Source: Micromonospora echinospora (lineage in GTDB: Bacteria > Actinomycetota > Actinomycetes > Mycobacteriales > Micromonosporaceae). Taken from it: DNA of 64,000 bases. The stretch covers positions 5,657,001 to 5,721,000 of the forward strand of contig NZ_LT607413.1 of the NCBI RefSeq assembly GCF_900091495.1. Direction: 5' to 3'. Below are positions 11,504-20,554 of the stretch, piece after piece (within the stretch, counting starts at the first letter, position 1; every line of letters starts with the position of its first letter). The translations under genes were made by a program, and so were the position numbers. The notes below the pieces were generated by a model. The model did no database searches. It had not been told where the DNA came from and saw only the letters and a program-made list of their open reading frames with translations.

Positions 11504-14500
11504 ATGAGCGTCTCACTGGACGAGGTGGTCAGCGCGCTGCGCGCGTCGCTGCTCGACAACCAGAAGCTCAAGCAGCAGAACCAGCAGCTCGCCGCTACCC
11601 TCACCGAGCCGGTGGCGATCATCGGCATGAGCTGCCGGTTCCCCGGCGGGGTCCGGTCCCCGGAGCAGCTGTGGGACCTGGTCACCGCCGGTGCGGACGC
11701 GATGGCGCCGTTCCCCGCCGACCGGGGCTGGGACCTCGACGCGCTCTACGACACCGACCCGGACAGCCGGGGCACCTCGTACGTGCGGGACGGGGGGTTC
11801 CTGCACGACGCCGGGGACTTCGACCCCGCCTTCTTCGGCATCTCCCCGCGTGAGGCGCTCGCCATGGACCCGCAGCAGCGGCTGCTGCTGGAGACCGCCT
11901 GGGAGGCGTTCGAGCGGGCCGGCATCGACCCCACCACGCTGCGCGGCACGCCCACCGGCGTGTACGCGGCCACCAGCAGCCAGGGCGACTACGCGGCCCT
12001 GCTCACCGGGGTCGGCGGCGGCGTCGAGGGTTACCTCGGCACCGGCAGCGCCGCCGCCGTCGCCAGCGGTCGGATCGCGTACGCCCTCGGATTGGAGGGA
12101 CCGGCGGTCACCGTGGACACCGCCTGCTCGTCGTCCCTGGTGGCGCTGCACCTGGCCGCCCAGGCGCTGCGGCTCGGGGAGTGCACCCTCGCCCTCGCCG
12201 GCGGCGTGTCGGTGATGGCCACCCCGACCGTGTTCGTCGAGTTCTCCCGCCAGCGCGGTCTCTCCACCGACGGCCGGTGCAAGTCGTTCGCCGCCGCCGC
12301 CGACGGCACCGGCTGGTCGGAGGGGGTCGGCATGCTCCTCGTCGAGCGGCTCTCCGACGCCCGCCGCAACGGGCACCCGATCCTCGCCGTGCTGCGGGGC
12401 AGCGCGGTCAACCAGGACGGCGCGAGCAGTGGGCTGACCGCCCCGAACGGCCCCTCCCAGCGGCGGGTCATCGCCCGCGCCCTGGCCAACGCGCAGCTGA
12501 CCGCCGACCAGGTCGACGTGGTCGAGGCGCACGGCACCGGCACCACCCTCGGCGACCCGATCGAGGCGCAGGCGCTGCTGGCCACCTACGGGCAGGGGCG
12601 GCCGGCGGACCGTCCGCTGTGGCTCGGGTCGGTGAAGTCGAACATCGGGCACACCCAGGCCGCGGCGGGCGTCGCCGGGGTGATCAAGATGGTGCTCGCG
12701 ATGCGCCACGGCGTGCTCCCCGCCACCCTGCACGTCGACCGGCCCACCCCGCACGTCGACTGGTCCGCCGGCGCGGTCCGCCTGGCGACCGAACGGATGC
12801 CGTGGCCGGACGGCGACGGTCCGCGCCGGGCCGGTGTCTCCGCCTTCGGGGTCAGCGGCACCAACGCGCACGCCATCATCGAGCAGGCCGACCCGCAGGA
12901 CACCGCCGGGGCCGCCCCCGCCGGTCGCCCCGCCCCGCCCGCCCCGTGGCTGGTCACCGCCCGCTCCGCCCCGGCCCTGGCCGGGCAGGCCCGCAGGCTG
13001 CTGGAGCACCTGGCCGCCCAGCCCGGGCTGCGGCCGGGCGACGTGGCGTACTCGCTGGTCACCACCCGGGCGGCGATGCCGCACCGGGCCGTGGTGACCG
13101 GGGACGACACCGACGCGCTCGTCGAGGGCCTGCGGGCGGTTGCCGAGGACCGTCCGGCCCCGGGTGTGCTGCGCGGGGTGGCCCGCCCCGCCGGGAAGCT
13201 CGCCGTCCTCTTCACCGGCCAGGGCGCCCAACGCGTGGGCATGGGCGCCGACCTGCACCGCCGGTTCCCCGTGTTCGCCGCCGCCTTCGACGAGGTGGCC
13301 GCCGAACTCGACCGGCACCTCGGCCAGCCGTTGCGCGAGGTGGTGTTCGCCGCCCCGGACACCCCGCAGGCCGCGCTGCTGGACCGGACCGAGTTCACCC
13401 AGCCGGCCCTGTTCGCCTACGAGGTGGCCGCGTACCGCCTGGTCACCTCCTGGGGGCTGCGGCCGGCGCACCTGCTCGGGCACTCGGTCGGCGAACTCGC
13501 GGCGGCGCACGTGGCCGGGGTGCTGTCCCTGCCCGACGCGGCGGCCCTGGTCGCCGCGCGGGCCCGGTTGATGCAGGCGTTGCCCGCCGGTGGGGCGATG
13601 CTCGCCGTCCGGGCCACCGAGGCCGAGGTGGCCCCGCTGCTCGACGACCGGGTGGCCCTGGCCGCGGTGAACGGTCCCGCGTCGGTGGTCCTCTCCGGTG
13701 ACGAGGACGCGGTGCTCGCCGCCGGGGAACGTCTCGCCGCCCAGGGCCGGCAGGTCCGCCGGCTGCGGGTCAGCCACGCGTTCCACTCCGCCCGGATGGA
13801 CGCCATGCTGGACGACTTCCGGGTGGTCGCCGAGAAGGTCACCTGGCATCCGCCGACCGTGCCGCTGGTCTCCGACCGCACCGGCGAGGTGCTCACCGCC
13901 GCCCAGGCCACCGACCCCGGCTACTGGGTCGAGCACGTCCGGGACACTGTCCGGTTCCACCGGGGCGTCACCACCCTGGCCGGCGCGGGAACCGGGACGT
14001 TCCTGGAGATCGGCCCGGACGCGGCACTCACCCCGATGGCCCGCGAGTGCCTGCCCGACCTGGAGGCGGCGGCGTTCGTGCCGCTGGCCCGCCGCGACGG
14101 CGCCGAGGTGGCCGGTCTGCTCGCCGCCGTCGCGGCGGTGGACCTGCGCGGTGGCGGGGTGCGCTGGGCCGACCTCTTCGCCGGCACCGACGCCGTCCGG
14201 GTCGACCTGCCCACGTACGCCTTCCAGCACGAGCGGTACTGGCCTGACCCGATCACCCTCGACCTCGGCCCCCGGCCGGCGGACACCGGGGAGGACGGGG
14301 AGTTCTGGGCGGCCGCCGAGAGCGGGGACACCACCGCGCTGGCGACCGTGCTCGGGATCGACGCCGACCGGGGGGAGACGCTCCGGGCGGTGCTGCCGGC
14401 CCTGGCCGGGTACCGGGATCGGCGTCGGCGCGGCTCCCGCGTGGACGCCCTGCGGTACCGCACCGGCTGGGTGCCCGTGCAGCCGCCGGCCGGGCCGGTC

Positions 14501-17011
14501 CCGGCCGGGCCCTGCCTGGTGCTCGCGCCGGCCGGCGCGCCGATCGAACCGGTGCTGGCGGCGCTGCGTGCCGAGGGACTGTCCCCGGTGACCGTGCCGG
14601 TCCGCCCCGACGACGACCCGGCCGACGCGGTACGGACGGCGCTCGGCGCGGACACCGACGCCCCGGTGCGGGTGCTGTCCCTGCTCGACGCGTTCGACGA
14701 CCGGCCGGGCACCGCCGTGCTGGCCGACACCGCCGGCCTGGTCCGCGCCCTCGCCGACGCCGGGACCTCCACCTCGCTGTGGTGCGTCACCCGTGGCGCG
14801 GTGGTCGTCGCCGCCGACGATCCCGCGCCCCGCCCCACCGGGGCCTCCGTCTGGGGACTGGGCCGGGTACTGGCGCTGGAGCAGCCCCGCCTCTGGGGCG
14901 GCCTGCTGGACCTGCCCGCCGCCCCGGACCGGGTGGACCTCGACACGCTGGCCCGGGTCGTGGCCCGCGCCGGGGACGAGGACCAGGTCGCCGTCCGCTC
15001 CGGCGCGTTGCATGCCCGGCGGCTGGAGCGCGTCCCGCCCGGGCCGGCCGCCACGGGTGCGGCGTGGCGACCCCGGGGCGCGGTGCTGGTGCACGGCGGC
15101 GCGGCGGTGCGCGCTCCGTACGTGCTGCGCTGGCTGGCCGCGCGGGGTGCGCCCCACCTGCTGCTGGCCGGGATCCCGGTCCCGGCCGAGCTGACCGCCG
15201 AGCTGACCGCCGAGCTGGCCGCCGACGGCGTCGAGATCACCACTGTCGCCGATCCCGCCGGGCTGGCGGCGGCGCTGGACCGGTGTGACGCGGCGGGGAC
15301 ACCGGTGCGCACCGTGCTGCACCTGGTCGACTCCACGGGGCCCGGTGTTCCGGTCGCCGCCGTCGAACCGGCCGACCTCGCCGCCGCGGTCGGCGCGGGG
15401 GTCGACGCCGTGTCCGACCTGGACGCCGTCTGCGCCGAGCGGTCCGTCGACGAGTTCGTCGTCTTCACCTCCACCGCCGCCACCTGGGGCGGAGGCGGTG
15501 CGGCCGTCGCCGCCGCCACCGGCGCCGCCCTGGAGGCCCTGGCCGCCGGTCGCCGGGCCGCCGGCCGACCGGCCACCGTCGTGGCCTGGACGCCCTGGGC
15601 CGACGAGGTCGCCGAGCCGGGCCCGCTGCGGCGGCGGGGCATCCTGCCGCTCGACCCGGAACTGGCCGCCGACGCCCTGGCACGGGCGGTCGACGGACGC
15701 GACGACGCCGTCGCCGTCGCCGTGGCCGACGTCGACTGGTCCACGTTCGTGCCCGCCTTCACCGCCGTACGCCCCGCGCCGCTGCTGCGCGGCGTGCCCG
15801 AGGCGGCCGAGGCCGACGGGCCGGGCGGCCGGGCCGGCGCGACGGTGAACGACCCGGCCCGTGCCCTGCGGGACCGGCTGGCCGCTGCCCCGGCCGCCGA
15901 CCGGCACCGCATCCTGCTCGACCTGGTCCGGGCGCACGCCGCCACGGTGCTCGGACACGCCTCGCCGGGCGCGATCGAGGCCGACCGGGACTTCCTCGAA
16001 CTGGGCTTCGACTCGCTGACCGCGCTGGAGCTGCGGGACGCCCTGCGTCAGGACACCGGGGCGGACCTCTCCGCCACCCTGCTCTTCGACCACCCCAGCC
16101 CGGCCGACCTGGCCCGGCACCTGCTCGGCCGGATCCTCGGCGACACGGCCGGGGACGCGCCGGCCGGGGCAGCCACCCCGGAGGGCGCGGGCGGGATCCT
16201 CGGCGGGCTGTTCCGCCAGCCGAAGGCGCGCGAGGACGCGGCCGGGTACGCCGAGCTGCTGGTGAAGCTCGCTCAGTTCCGGCCCAGTTTCACCGAGCCG
16301 GGGCAGCTCACCCGTCCGGCCGGGATCCTGCGGCTCGCCGAGGGACCGGGCACCCCGGTCGTCTGCTGCTGCACGATGTCGTTGCTCTCCGGCGCCCACG
16401 AGTACGCCCGGTTCGCCGCCGGGCTGCGGGGCCGGCGGGACGTGTGGGCACTGCCCAACCCGGGCTTCGGGGTCGGCGAGGAGCTCCCCGCCGATCTCGA
16501 CGCGCTGCTGCGGGTGCACGCCGACACCGTGCTGCGCACCGTCGGCGACGGCCGGTTCGTGCTGGCCGGGCACTCCGGTGGCGCGATGGTCGCCAACGTG
16601 CTCGCCCGGGAGTTGGAGCGTCAGGGCCGCCCACCGGCGGCGGTGGTGCTGATGGACACCTACCCGGCCGACAGTGAGGTCCTCGGCGGCTGGACGAACC
16701 AACTGCTCGACGGGATGGTCGAGCGGGACAGCGCGTACACCCCGATGGACGACCACCGGGCGACCGCGTGGGCCGGGTACATCCCCCTGTTCCTGGACTG
16801 GCGGCCCGCCCCGATGGAGTCGGCCACGCTGCTGGTCCGGGCCAGCGAGCCGCTGGGGGAGTGGTCCGGCGAGCCGGACGGGTGGCGCTCCCGGTGGCCG
16901 TACCCGCACGAGGCGGTGGACGCGGCGGGCGACCACTTCACGATGGTCGGCGAGCGGGGTCCGGACCTCGGCGCGACCGTGCACGAATGGCTGACCGGGC
17001 GGGACGTGTGA
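11504..17011 (+). CDS. Type I modular PKS, final module (KS-AT-KR0-ACP-TE)
   Basis: This 1835-residue protein carries out the last extension and releases the chain. The ATG at 11504 follows a good AAGGAGG site; the frame opens earlier but residues before this Met look non-coding. An N-terminal coiled-coil docking segment precedes the KS (Cys208). AT Ser661 lies in GHSVG, and HAFH at 758-761 predicts malonyl-CoA. The KR is present but dead: the nucleotide site near 1196-1202 reads VHGGAAV instead of TGGTGALG, and the catalytic Tyr, Asn and Lys positions are replaced. The beta-ketone should therefore remain. The ACP Ser is at 1504. The type I thioesterase has Ser1691 in GHSGG, Asp1718 and His1811, and should hydrolyse or macrolactonise the product. 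Confidence 0.96.
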   Translation: MSVSLDEVVSALRASLLDNQKLKQQNQQLAATLTEPVAIIGMSCRFPGGVRSPEQLWDLVTAGADAMAPFPADRGWDLDALYDTDPDSRGTSYVRDGGFLHDAGDFDPAFFGISPREALAMDPQQRLLLETAWEAFERAGIDPTTLRGTPTGVYAATSSQGDYAALLTGVGGGVEGYLGTGSAAAVASGRIAYALGLEGPAVTVDTACSSSLVALHLAAQALRLGECTLALAGGVSVMATPTVFVEFSRQRGLSTDGRCKSFAAAADGTGWSEGVGMLLVERLSDARRNGHPILAVLRGSAVNQDGASSGLTAPNGPSQRRVIARALANAQLTADQVDVVEAHGTGTTLGDPIEAQALLATYGQGRPADRPLWLGSVKSNIGHTQAAAGVAGVIKMVLAMRHGVLPATLHVDRPTPHVDWSAGAVRLATERMPWPDGDGPRRAGVSAFGVSGTNAHAIIEQADPQDTAGAAPAGRPAPPAPWLVTARSAPALAGQARRLLEHLAAQPGLRPGDVAYSLVTTRAAMPHRAVVTGDDTDALVEGLRAVAEDRPAPGVLRGVARPAGKLAVLFTGQGAQRVGMGADLHRRFPVFAAAFDEVAAELDRHLGQPLREVVFAAPDTPQAALLDRTEFTQPALFAYEVAAYRLVTSWGLRPAHLLGHSVGELAAAHVAGVLSLPDAAALVAARARLMQALPAGGAMLAVRATEAEVAPLLDDRVALAAVNGPASVVLSGDEDAVLAAGERLAAQGRQVRRLRVSHAFHSARMDAMLDDFRVVAEKVTWHPPTVPLVSDRTGEVLTAAQATDPGYWVEHVRDTVRFHRGVTTLAGAGTGTFLEIGPDAALTPMARECLPDLEAAAFVPLARRDGAEVAGLLAAVAAVDLRGGGVRWADLFAGTDAVRVDLPTYAFQHERYWPDPITLDLGPRPADTGEDGEFWAAAESGDTTALATVLGIDADRGETLRAVLPALAGYRDRRRRGSRVDALRYRTGWVPVQPPAGPVPAGPCLVLAPAGAPIEPVLAALRAEGLSPVTVPVRPDDDPADAVRTALGADTDAPVRVLSLLDAFDDRPGTAVLADTAGLVRALADAGTSTSLWCVTRGAVVVAADDPAPRPTGASVWGLGRVLALEQPRLWGGLLDLPAAPDRVDLDTLARVVARAGDEDQVAVRSGALHARRLERVPPGPAATGAAWRPRGAVLVHGGAAVRAPYVLRWLAARGAPHLLLAGIPVPAELTAELTAELAADGVEITTVADPAGLAAALDRCDAAGTPVRTVLHLVDSTGPGVPVAAVEPADLAAAVGAGVDAVSDLDAVCAERSVDEFVVFTSTAATWGGGGAAVAAATGAALEALAAGRRAAGRPATVVAWTPWADEVAEPGPLRRRGILPLDPELAADALARAVDGRDDAVAVAVADVDWSTFVPAFTAVRPAPLLRGVPEAAEADGPGGRAGATVNDPARALRDRLAAAPAADRHRILLDLVRAHAATVLGHASPGAIEADRDFLELGFDSLTALELRDALRQDTGADLSATLLFDHPSPADLARHLLGRILGDTAGDAPAGAATPEGAGGILGGLFRQPKAREDAAGYAELLVKLAQFRPSFTEPGQLTRPAGILRLAEGPGTPVVCCCTMSLLSGAHEYARFAAGLRGRRDVWALPNPGFGVGEELPADLDALLRVHADTVLRTVGDGRFVLAGHSGGAMVANVLARELERQGRPPAAVVLMDTYPADSEVLGGWTNQLLDGMVERDSAYTPMDDHRATAWAGYIPLFLDWRPAPMESATLLVRASEPLGEWSGEPDGWRSRWPYPHEAVDAAGDHFTMVGERGPDLGATVHEWLTGRDV

Positions 17012-17051
17012 GGCCGGCGGGGCCGCCCGGGCCGACCGCGCCCCTGGGCTG

Positions 17052-17067
17052 CCCCTAGCACCCCCTA
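17052..17067 (+). promoter_or_regulatory. CCCCTA direct repeat upstream of exporter genes
   Basis: CCCCTA occurs at 17052-17057 and again at 17062-17067, spaced 10 bases, one helical turn. The pair lies 53 bases before the ABC ATPase start. The same hexamer recurs in other promoter regions of the cluster, so it could be an operator for one of the LAL regulators. This is inference. Confidence 0.4.
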
Positions 17068-17119
17068 TCCGAGTGACGAACAACTGTCCCACCGGGACCC
17101 AGGACGGGAGCATGACGAC

Positions 17120-18175
17120 GTGGACGACGCAGTAGTGGTCGAGGAGCTGGTCAAGAAGTACCGGCCCGACATGCCGCCGGCGGTGGACGGGCTGAGCTTC
17201 TCCGTCACCGCGGGCGAGGTCTTCGGTCTGCTCGGGCCCAACGGCGCCGGCAAGACCACGACGATCGGGGTGCTGACGACCCGGGTCCGGGCCACCTCCG
17301 GCCGGGCCGTGGTGGGCGGGGCGGACGTGCTGCGCGCACCGGCCTCGGCGCGGAAGCTGCTGGCGGTCGTCCCGCAGCGGGTGAACCTGGACCGGTCGCT
17401 CACCGTCCGGGAGAACCTGCTCTTCCACTCGGCGTACCACCGGATGCCCCGGGCGCAGCGGCTCCGCCGCGCCGACGAGCTGCTGGAGCAGATGGGCCTC
17501 GCCGAGCACGCCAAGTCCCGGACCGACTTCCTCTCCGGTGGCCTGGCGCAGCGCACCATGATCGCCCGGGCGCTCATGCACGAGCCCCAGGTGCTCTTCC
17601 TCGACGAGCCCTCCGGCGGCCTGGACCCGCAGTCGCGACTCTTCGTGCACGACCGGATCGCCGAGCTGAAGCGGGCCGGCGTGACCGTCGTCGTGACCAC
17701 CCACGACATGGACGAGGCCGAGAAGCTCTGCGACCGGGTCGGCATCGTCGACCACGGCAAGCTGCTCACCCTCGGCACGCCGGCCGCGCTGACCCGGACC
17801 CTGCCGGGCAGCAGCACGCTGACCCTGGTGGTCGCTGCCGGCGCGCCCGCCGAGGAGGTGCAGGCCGCCCTGAACAACATCCCGGACGTGGAACGGGTGG
17901 AGCGGCTGCGCCCCGGCGGTGGCCCCGCCGCGCCGGCCGCCCCCATGCCGATGATGCCGGGCATGCCGCCGATGCCGATGCCCGCTCCGGCACCCACCAC
18001 CGACCCGGACGCCTCGCTGTCGTTCCGGCTCTACACCTCCGGGGCCCCGGCCAACGCGGTACCGATGGCGTTGAAGATCCTCACCGACCTGAACTGCGCG
18101 GTCAGTGACCTCAGCATCGGCCAGCCCAGCCTGGAGGACGTGTTCATCCACCTGACCGGAAGGGAACTTCGGTGA
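17120..18175 (+). CDS. DrrA-type ABC transporter ATP-binding protein
   Basis: This 351-residue ATPase should power export of the polyketide (self-resistance) with the permease that follows. The Walker A motif is GPNGAGKTTT, the signature is LSGGLAQR, and the Walker B is VLFLDEPSGGLDP followed by the H-loop TTHDMDEAE. The start is GTG at 17120, with GGGAG upstream; the nearby ATG at 17112 is in another frame and stops at once. Residues 275-293 form a Met/Pro-rich insert (PMPMMPGMPPMPMP) in the C-terminal region, which I do not recognise as standard in this family. Its stop overlaps the GTG of the permease, so the two are translationally coupled. Confidence 0.93.
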   Translation: MDDAVVVEELVKKYRPDMPPAVDGLSFSVTAGEVFGLLGPNGAGKTTTIGVLTTRVRATSGRAVVGGADVLRAPASARKLLAVVPQRVNLDRSLTVRENLLFHSAYHRMPRAQRLRRADELLEQMGLAEHAKSRTDFLSGGLAQRTMIARALMHEPQVLFLDEPSGGLDPQSRLFVHDRIAELKRAGVTVVVTTHDMDEAEKLCDRVGIVDHGKLLTLGTPAALTRTLPGSSTLTLVVAAGAPAEEVQAALNNIPDVERVERLRPGGGPAAPAAPMPMMPGMPPMPMPAPAPTTDPDASLSFRLYTSGAPANAVPMALKILTDLNCAVSDLSIGQPSLEDVFIHLTGRELR

Positions 18176-19017
18176 GCGTCACCGCCCCCGCCACACCGTC
18201 CGCGCCGACGCCGGCCGGGGCGGCGCCCCCGCCGGTGCGCTGGTCGGACCAGTTCGCCAGCTTCCGGGCGGTGCTCTGGCGCGACCTCTTCGTCACCAGC
18301 CGGGGCGAACTGGTCGGCTTCGTCGCGCAGGTCCTCATCCAGCCACTGTTCATGCTGCTGATCTTCGGCAAGGTCCTCGGTGACCTGGGCTACGCCAACG
18401 ACAGCTTCGCCCAGGTGCTGCTGCCCGGCGTGATCGCGCTCAACGCGTTCCTGATCGGACTGGAGAACACCGCCCTGCCCATGGTGATGGACTTCTCCTT
18501 CACCCGGGAGATCGAGGACCGGTTGCTGGCCCCGATGGCGATCCCGCTCGTGGCCATCGAGAAGATCGTCTTCGGCGCGATCCGCGGCCTGATCGCCGGG
18601 GTGCTGCTCATCCCGATCGGCATGCTGATGCTCGGCGTGAGCTGGCCGTTGTCGACGGTCCTGCCGGTGCTCGGCGTGCTGGTGCTCGGCGCGCTGGTCG
18701 GCGCGGCCATGGGTCTGACCTTCGGCACGCTGGTCCCGCCGCACCTGATCCAGATCATGTTCACCGTGATCATGACGCCGCTGATGTTCACCGGCGCCAC
18801 CCAGTTCCCGCTGCGCGGTCTGGACTCGATGCGGTGGTTCCAGGTGATCTGCTCGCTGAACCCCCTCACCTACGTCAGCGAGGCCACCCGGTCGCTGGTC
18901 GGCCCGCCCGGGGTCGAGTCGGTGCCGCTCTGGCTGGACCTGTTGATCCTGACCGGCGTGCTCGTGTTCTTCACCCTCGTCGGCATCCGTGGCTTCATGC
19001 GTCGGGCGATGGACTAG
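18172..19017 (+). CDS. DrrB-type ABC-2 transporter permease
   Basis: This 281-residue integral membrane protein should form the export channel with the ATPase encoded just upstream. A Pro/Ala-rich cytoplasmic N-terminus of about 25 residues precedes roughly six hydrophobic segments, with the ABC-2 pattern near the end (SLNPLTYVSEATR, then a final helix and a basic tail). The GTG start overlaps the upstream stop codon. The glycosyltransferase gene follows ten bases after the stop, so exporter and sugar transferase are probably one transcript. Confidence 0.92.
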   Translation: MSVTAPATPSAPTPAGAAPPPVRWSDQFASFRAVLWRDLFVTSRGELVGFVAQVLIQPLFMLLIFGKVLGDLGYANDSFAQVLLPGVIALNAFLIGLENTALPMVMDFSFTREIEDRLLAPMAIPLVAIEKIVFGAIRGLIAGVLLIPIGMLMLGVSWPLSTVLPVLGVLVLGALVGAAMGLTFGTLVPPHLIQIMFTVIMTPLMFTGATQFPLRGLDSMRWFQVICSLNPLTYVSEATRSLVGPPGVESVPLWLDLLILTGVLVFFTLVGIRGFMRRAMD

Positions 19018-19026
19018 GGGGCGACG

Positions 19027-20427
19027 GTGACGACGTCCGACGAACGTCCGCTGCTGATCGTCAGCTCGGGCAGCGCCGGGCTGTTCAACCCGCTGCTCAC
19101 CCTCGCCGGTGAGCTGAAGCGCCGGGGCGTCGGACGGGTCCGGTTCGCCTGCACGGACGAGCGCCGGGCCGACATCGAGGCGCTGCCCGGTGACGGTGAC
19201 GTGCGGTTCCTGTCGCTGGGGCCGGCCCGGCCGGAGATGCGCCCCGAGCACTGGGACGACGAGCACCACCGGCGGATGTCCACCGGGTCGCGGGCCGAGA
19301 ACTTCGTCAGCTACGTCGACGCCTCGACCGACCACGACCAGCTGCACCGGCTCTACGAGCGGTGCCTGGACCTGATCGACGAGGTGGAACCGGCGCTGGC
19401 CGTGGTGGACTCGTTCGCCACCTACGGGATGGACGCGGCGACCACCCGGGACGTCCCGTTCGTCGTCAGCGTCTCGGTGCCGCCGTCGAACTTCCTCCAG
19501 GACAGCCTGCCGGCGGCGTATCCGACGCCGCTGTCCGGCCTGCCGCTGCACATGAACCCGAGCCAGCGGGCCGCCAACGACCGCCACCGGGCGGCGCTGC
19601 TGAGTGGCCTGACGGAGCCGGAACGGCTGGCCCGCAGCACCGCCGCCGCCGAGCGTCGGCGGGCCGCCGGGATCAGCAACGCCGAGCTGAGCCCCAGCCG
19701 GTACGCGGACGCCGCGCAGGCCCTGCTGGCCTACACGGTGTTCGGTCTGGAGTACCCGTTCGACACGGCTCCGGCGAACCTGCGCCTGGTCGGCTCGATG
19801 GTGCCGCCGGACGTCACGTCGGGCCCCGAGGGCGCGGAGCTGCGCGGCTGGCTGGACGCCCACCCGTCGGTGGTCTACATCGGCTTCGGCACCATCATGC
19901 GGCCGTCGGCGGACCAGGTGGCCGCGCTGGTCGAGGTGGCCGCCCGGCTCGCGCCCGAGCACCACGTGCTCTGGAAGCTGCCGGCTCAGCGGCAGCACCT
20001 CCTCCCGCCGGCCGGGGAACTGCCGGCGAACCTGCGCGTCGAGTCGTGGCTGCCCTCGCAGGTCGAGGTGCTGGCCCACCCGAACGTGCGGGTGTTCTTC
20101 AACCACGCCGCCGCCAACGCGATCCACGAGGCGGCCTGGTTCGGGGTGCCGCAACTGGTGATGCCGTTCTGGCTCGACTGCCACGACGGCGCGGTCCGGG
20201 TCGTCGACGCCGGGTTCGGGCTCCCCGCCGAGTTGGAGGACCCCCTGGACGTCGAGGACATTGTCGCCAAGCTGCGCCGGCTGCTGACCGACCCGGTCTT
20301 CCGGAACCGCGCCGAACTGTGGCGCGGGCGGCTGCGGCAGGCGGGCGGCGTCACCGCCGCCGCTGACCTGGTGCTGCGCCTGCGGGACACGGCGACCGAC
20401 CGGACCCCCACGCCGGTCGCGGGTTGA
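19027..20427 (+). CDS. GT1/MGT-family glycosyltransferase
   Basis: This 466-residue protein resembles NDP-sugar-dependent antibiotic and macrolide glycosyltransferases (GT-B fold). The N-terminal acceptor half begins with an SSGSAGLFNPLL loop. The C-terminal donor half has VYIGFGTI, ESWLPSQVEVLAH and a donor-loop block ending in FGVPQLVMPFWLDCHDGA. The usual THGG of this loop is replaced by NHAAAN, keeping the His. GTG at 19027 follows an AGGGGG site. No deoxysugar biosynthesis genes are in this window, so the sugar genes are either upstream or the enzyme uses a common sugar nucleotide. It may glycosylate the PKS product for maturation or for resistance. Confidence 0.88.
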   Translation: MTTSDERPLLIVSSGSAGLFNPLLTLAGELKRRGVGRVRFACTDERRADIEALPGDGDVRFLSLGPARPEMRPEHWDDEHHRRMSTGSRAENFVSYVDASTDHDQLHRLYERCLDLIDEVEPALAVVDSFATYGMDAATTRDVPFVVSVSVPPSNFLQDSLPAAYPTPLSGLPLHMNPSQRAANDRHRAALLSGLTEPERLARSTAAAERRRAAGISNAELSPSRYADAAQALLAYTVFGLEYPFDTAPANLRLVGSMVPPDVTSGPEGAELRGWLDAHPSVVYIGFGTIMRPSADQVAALVEVAARLAPEHHVLWKLPAQRQHLLPPAGELPANLRVESWLPSQVEVLAHPNVRVFFNHAAANAIHEAAWFGVPQLVMPFWLDCHDGAVRVVDAGFGLPAELEDPLDVEDIVAKLRRLLTDPVFRNRAELWRGRLRQAGGVTAAADLVLRLRDTATDRTPTPVAG

Positions 20428-20481
20428 CCGCTGCGCGAGGACCGTGGGCGGTGACCCCCGACGGGCGGGTGCCGTGACCGC

Positions 20482-20549
20482 CACGGCGGGACCGCCGTGC
20501 CGACGCCGAACGGGGCGCGGACCGGGAAGCGCCCCGGCCCGCGCCCCGT
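20482..20549. terminator. Inverted repeats between convergent genes
   Basis: Two hairpins lie between the stops of the glycosyltransferase and the first LAL regulator. CACGGCGG/CCGCCGTG is at 20482-20499. ACGGGGCGCGG (20510-20520) pairs with CCGCGCCCCGT (20539-20549). There is no T-tract, as is usual in high-GC actinomycetes. A bidirectional terminator is likely. Confidence 0.6.
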
Positions 20550-20554
20550 CGCGG

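Noticed and set aside
11513..18151. A 2212-residue minus-strand open frame across the last PKS gene and ABC ATPase
   Set aside because: It is the antisense shadow of two well-supported genes and has no recognisable motif.
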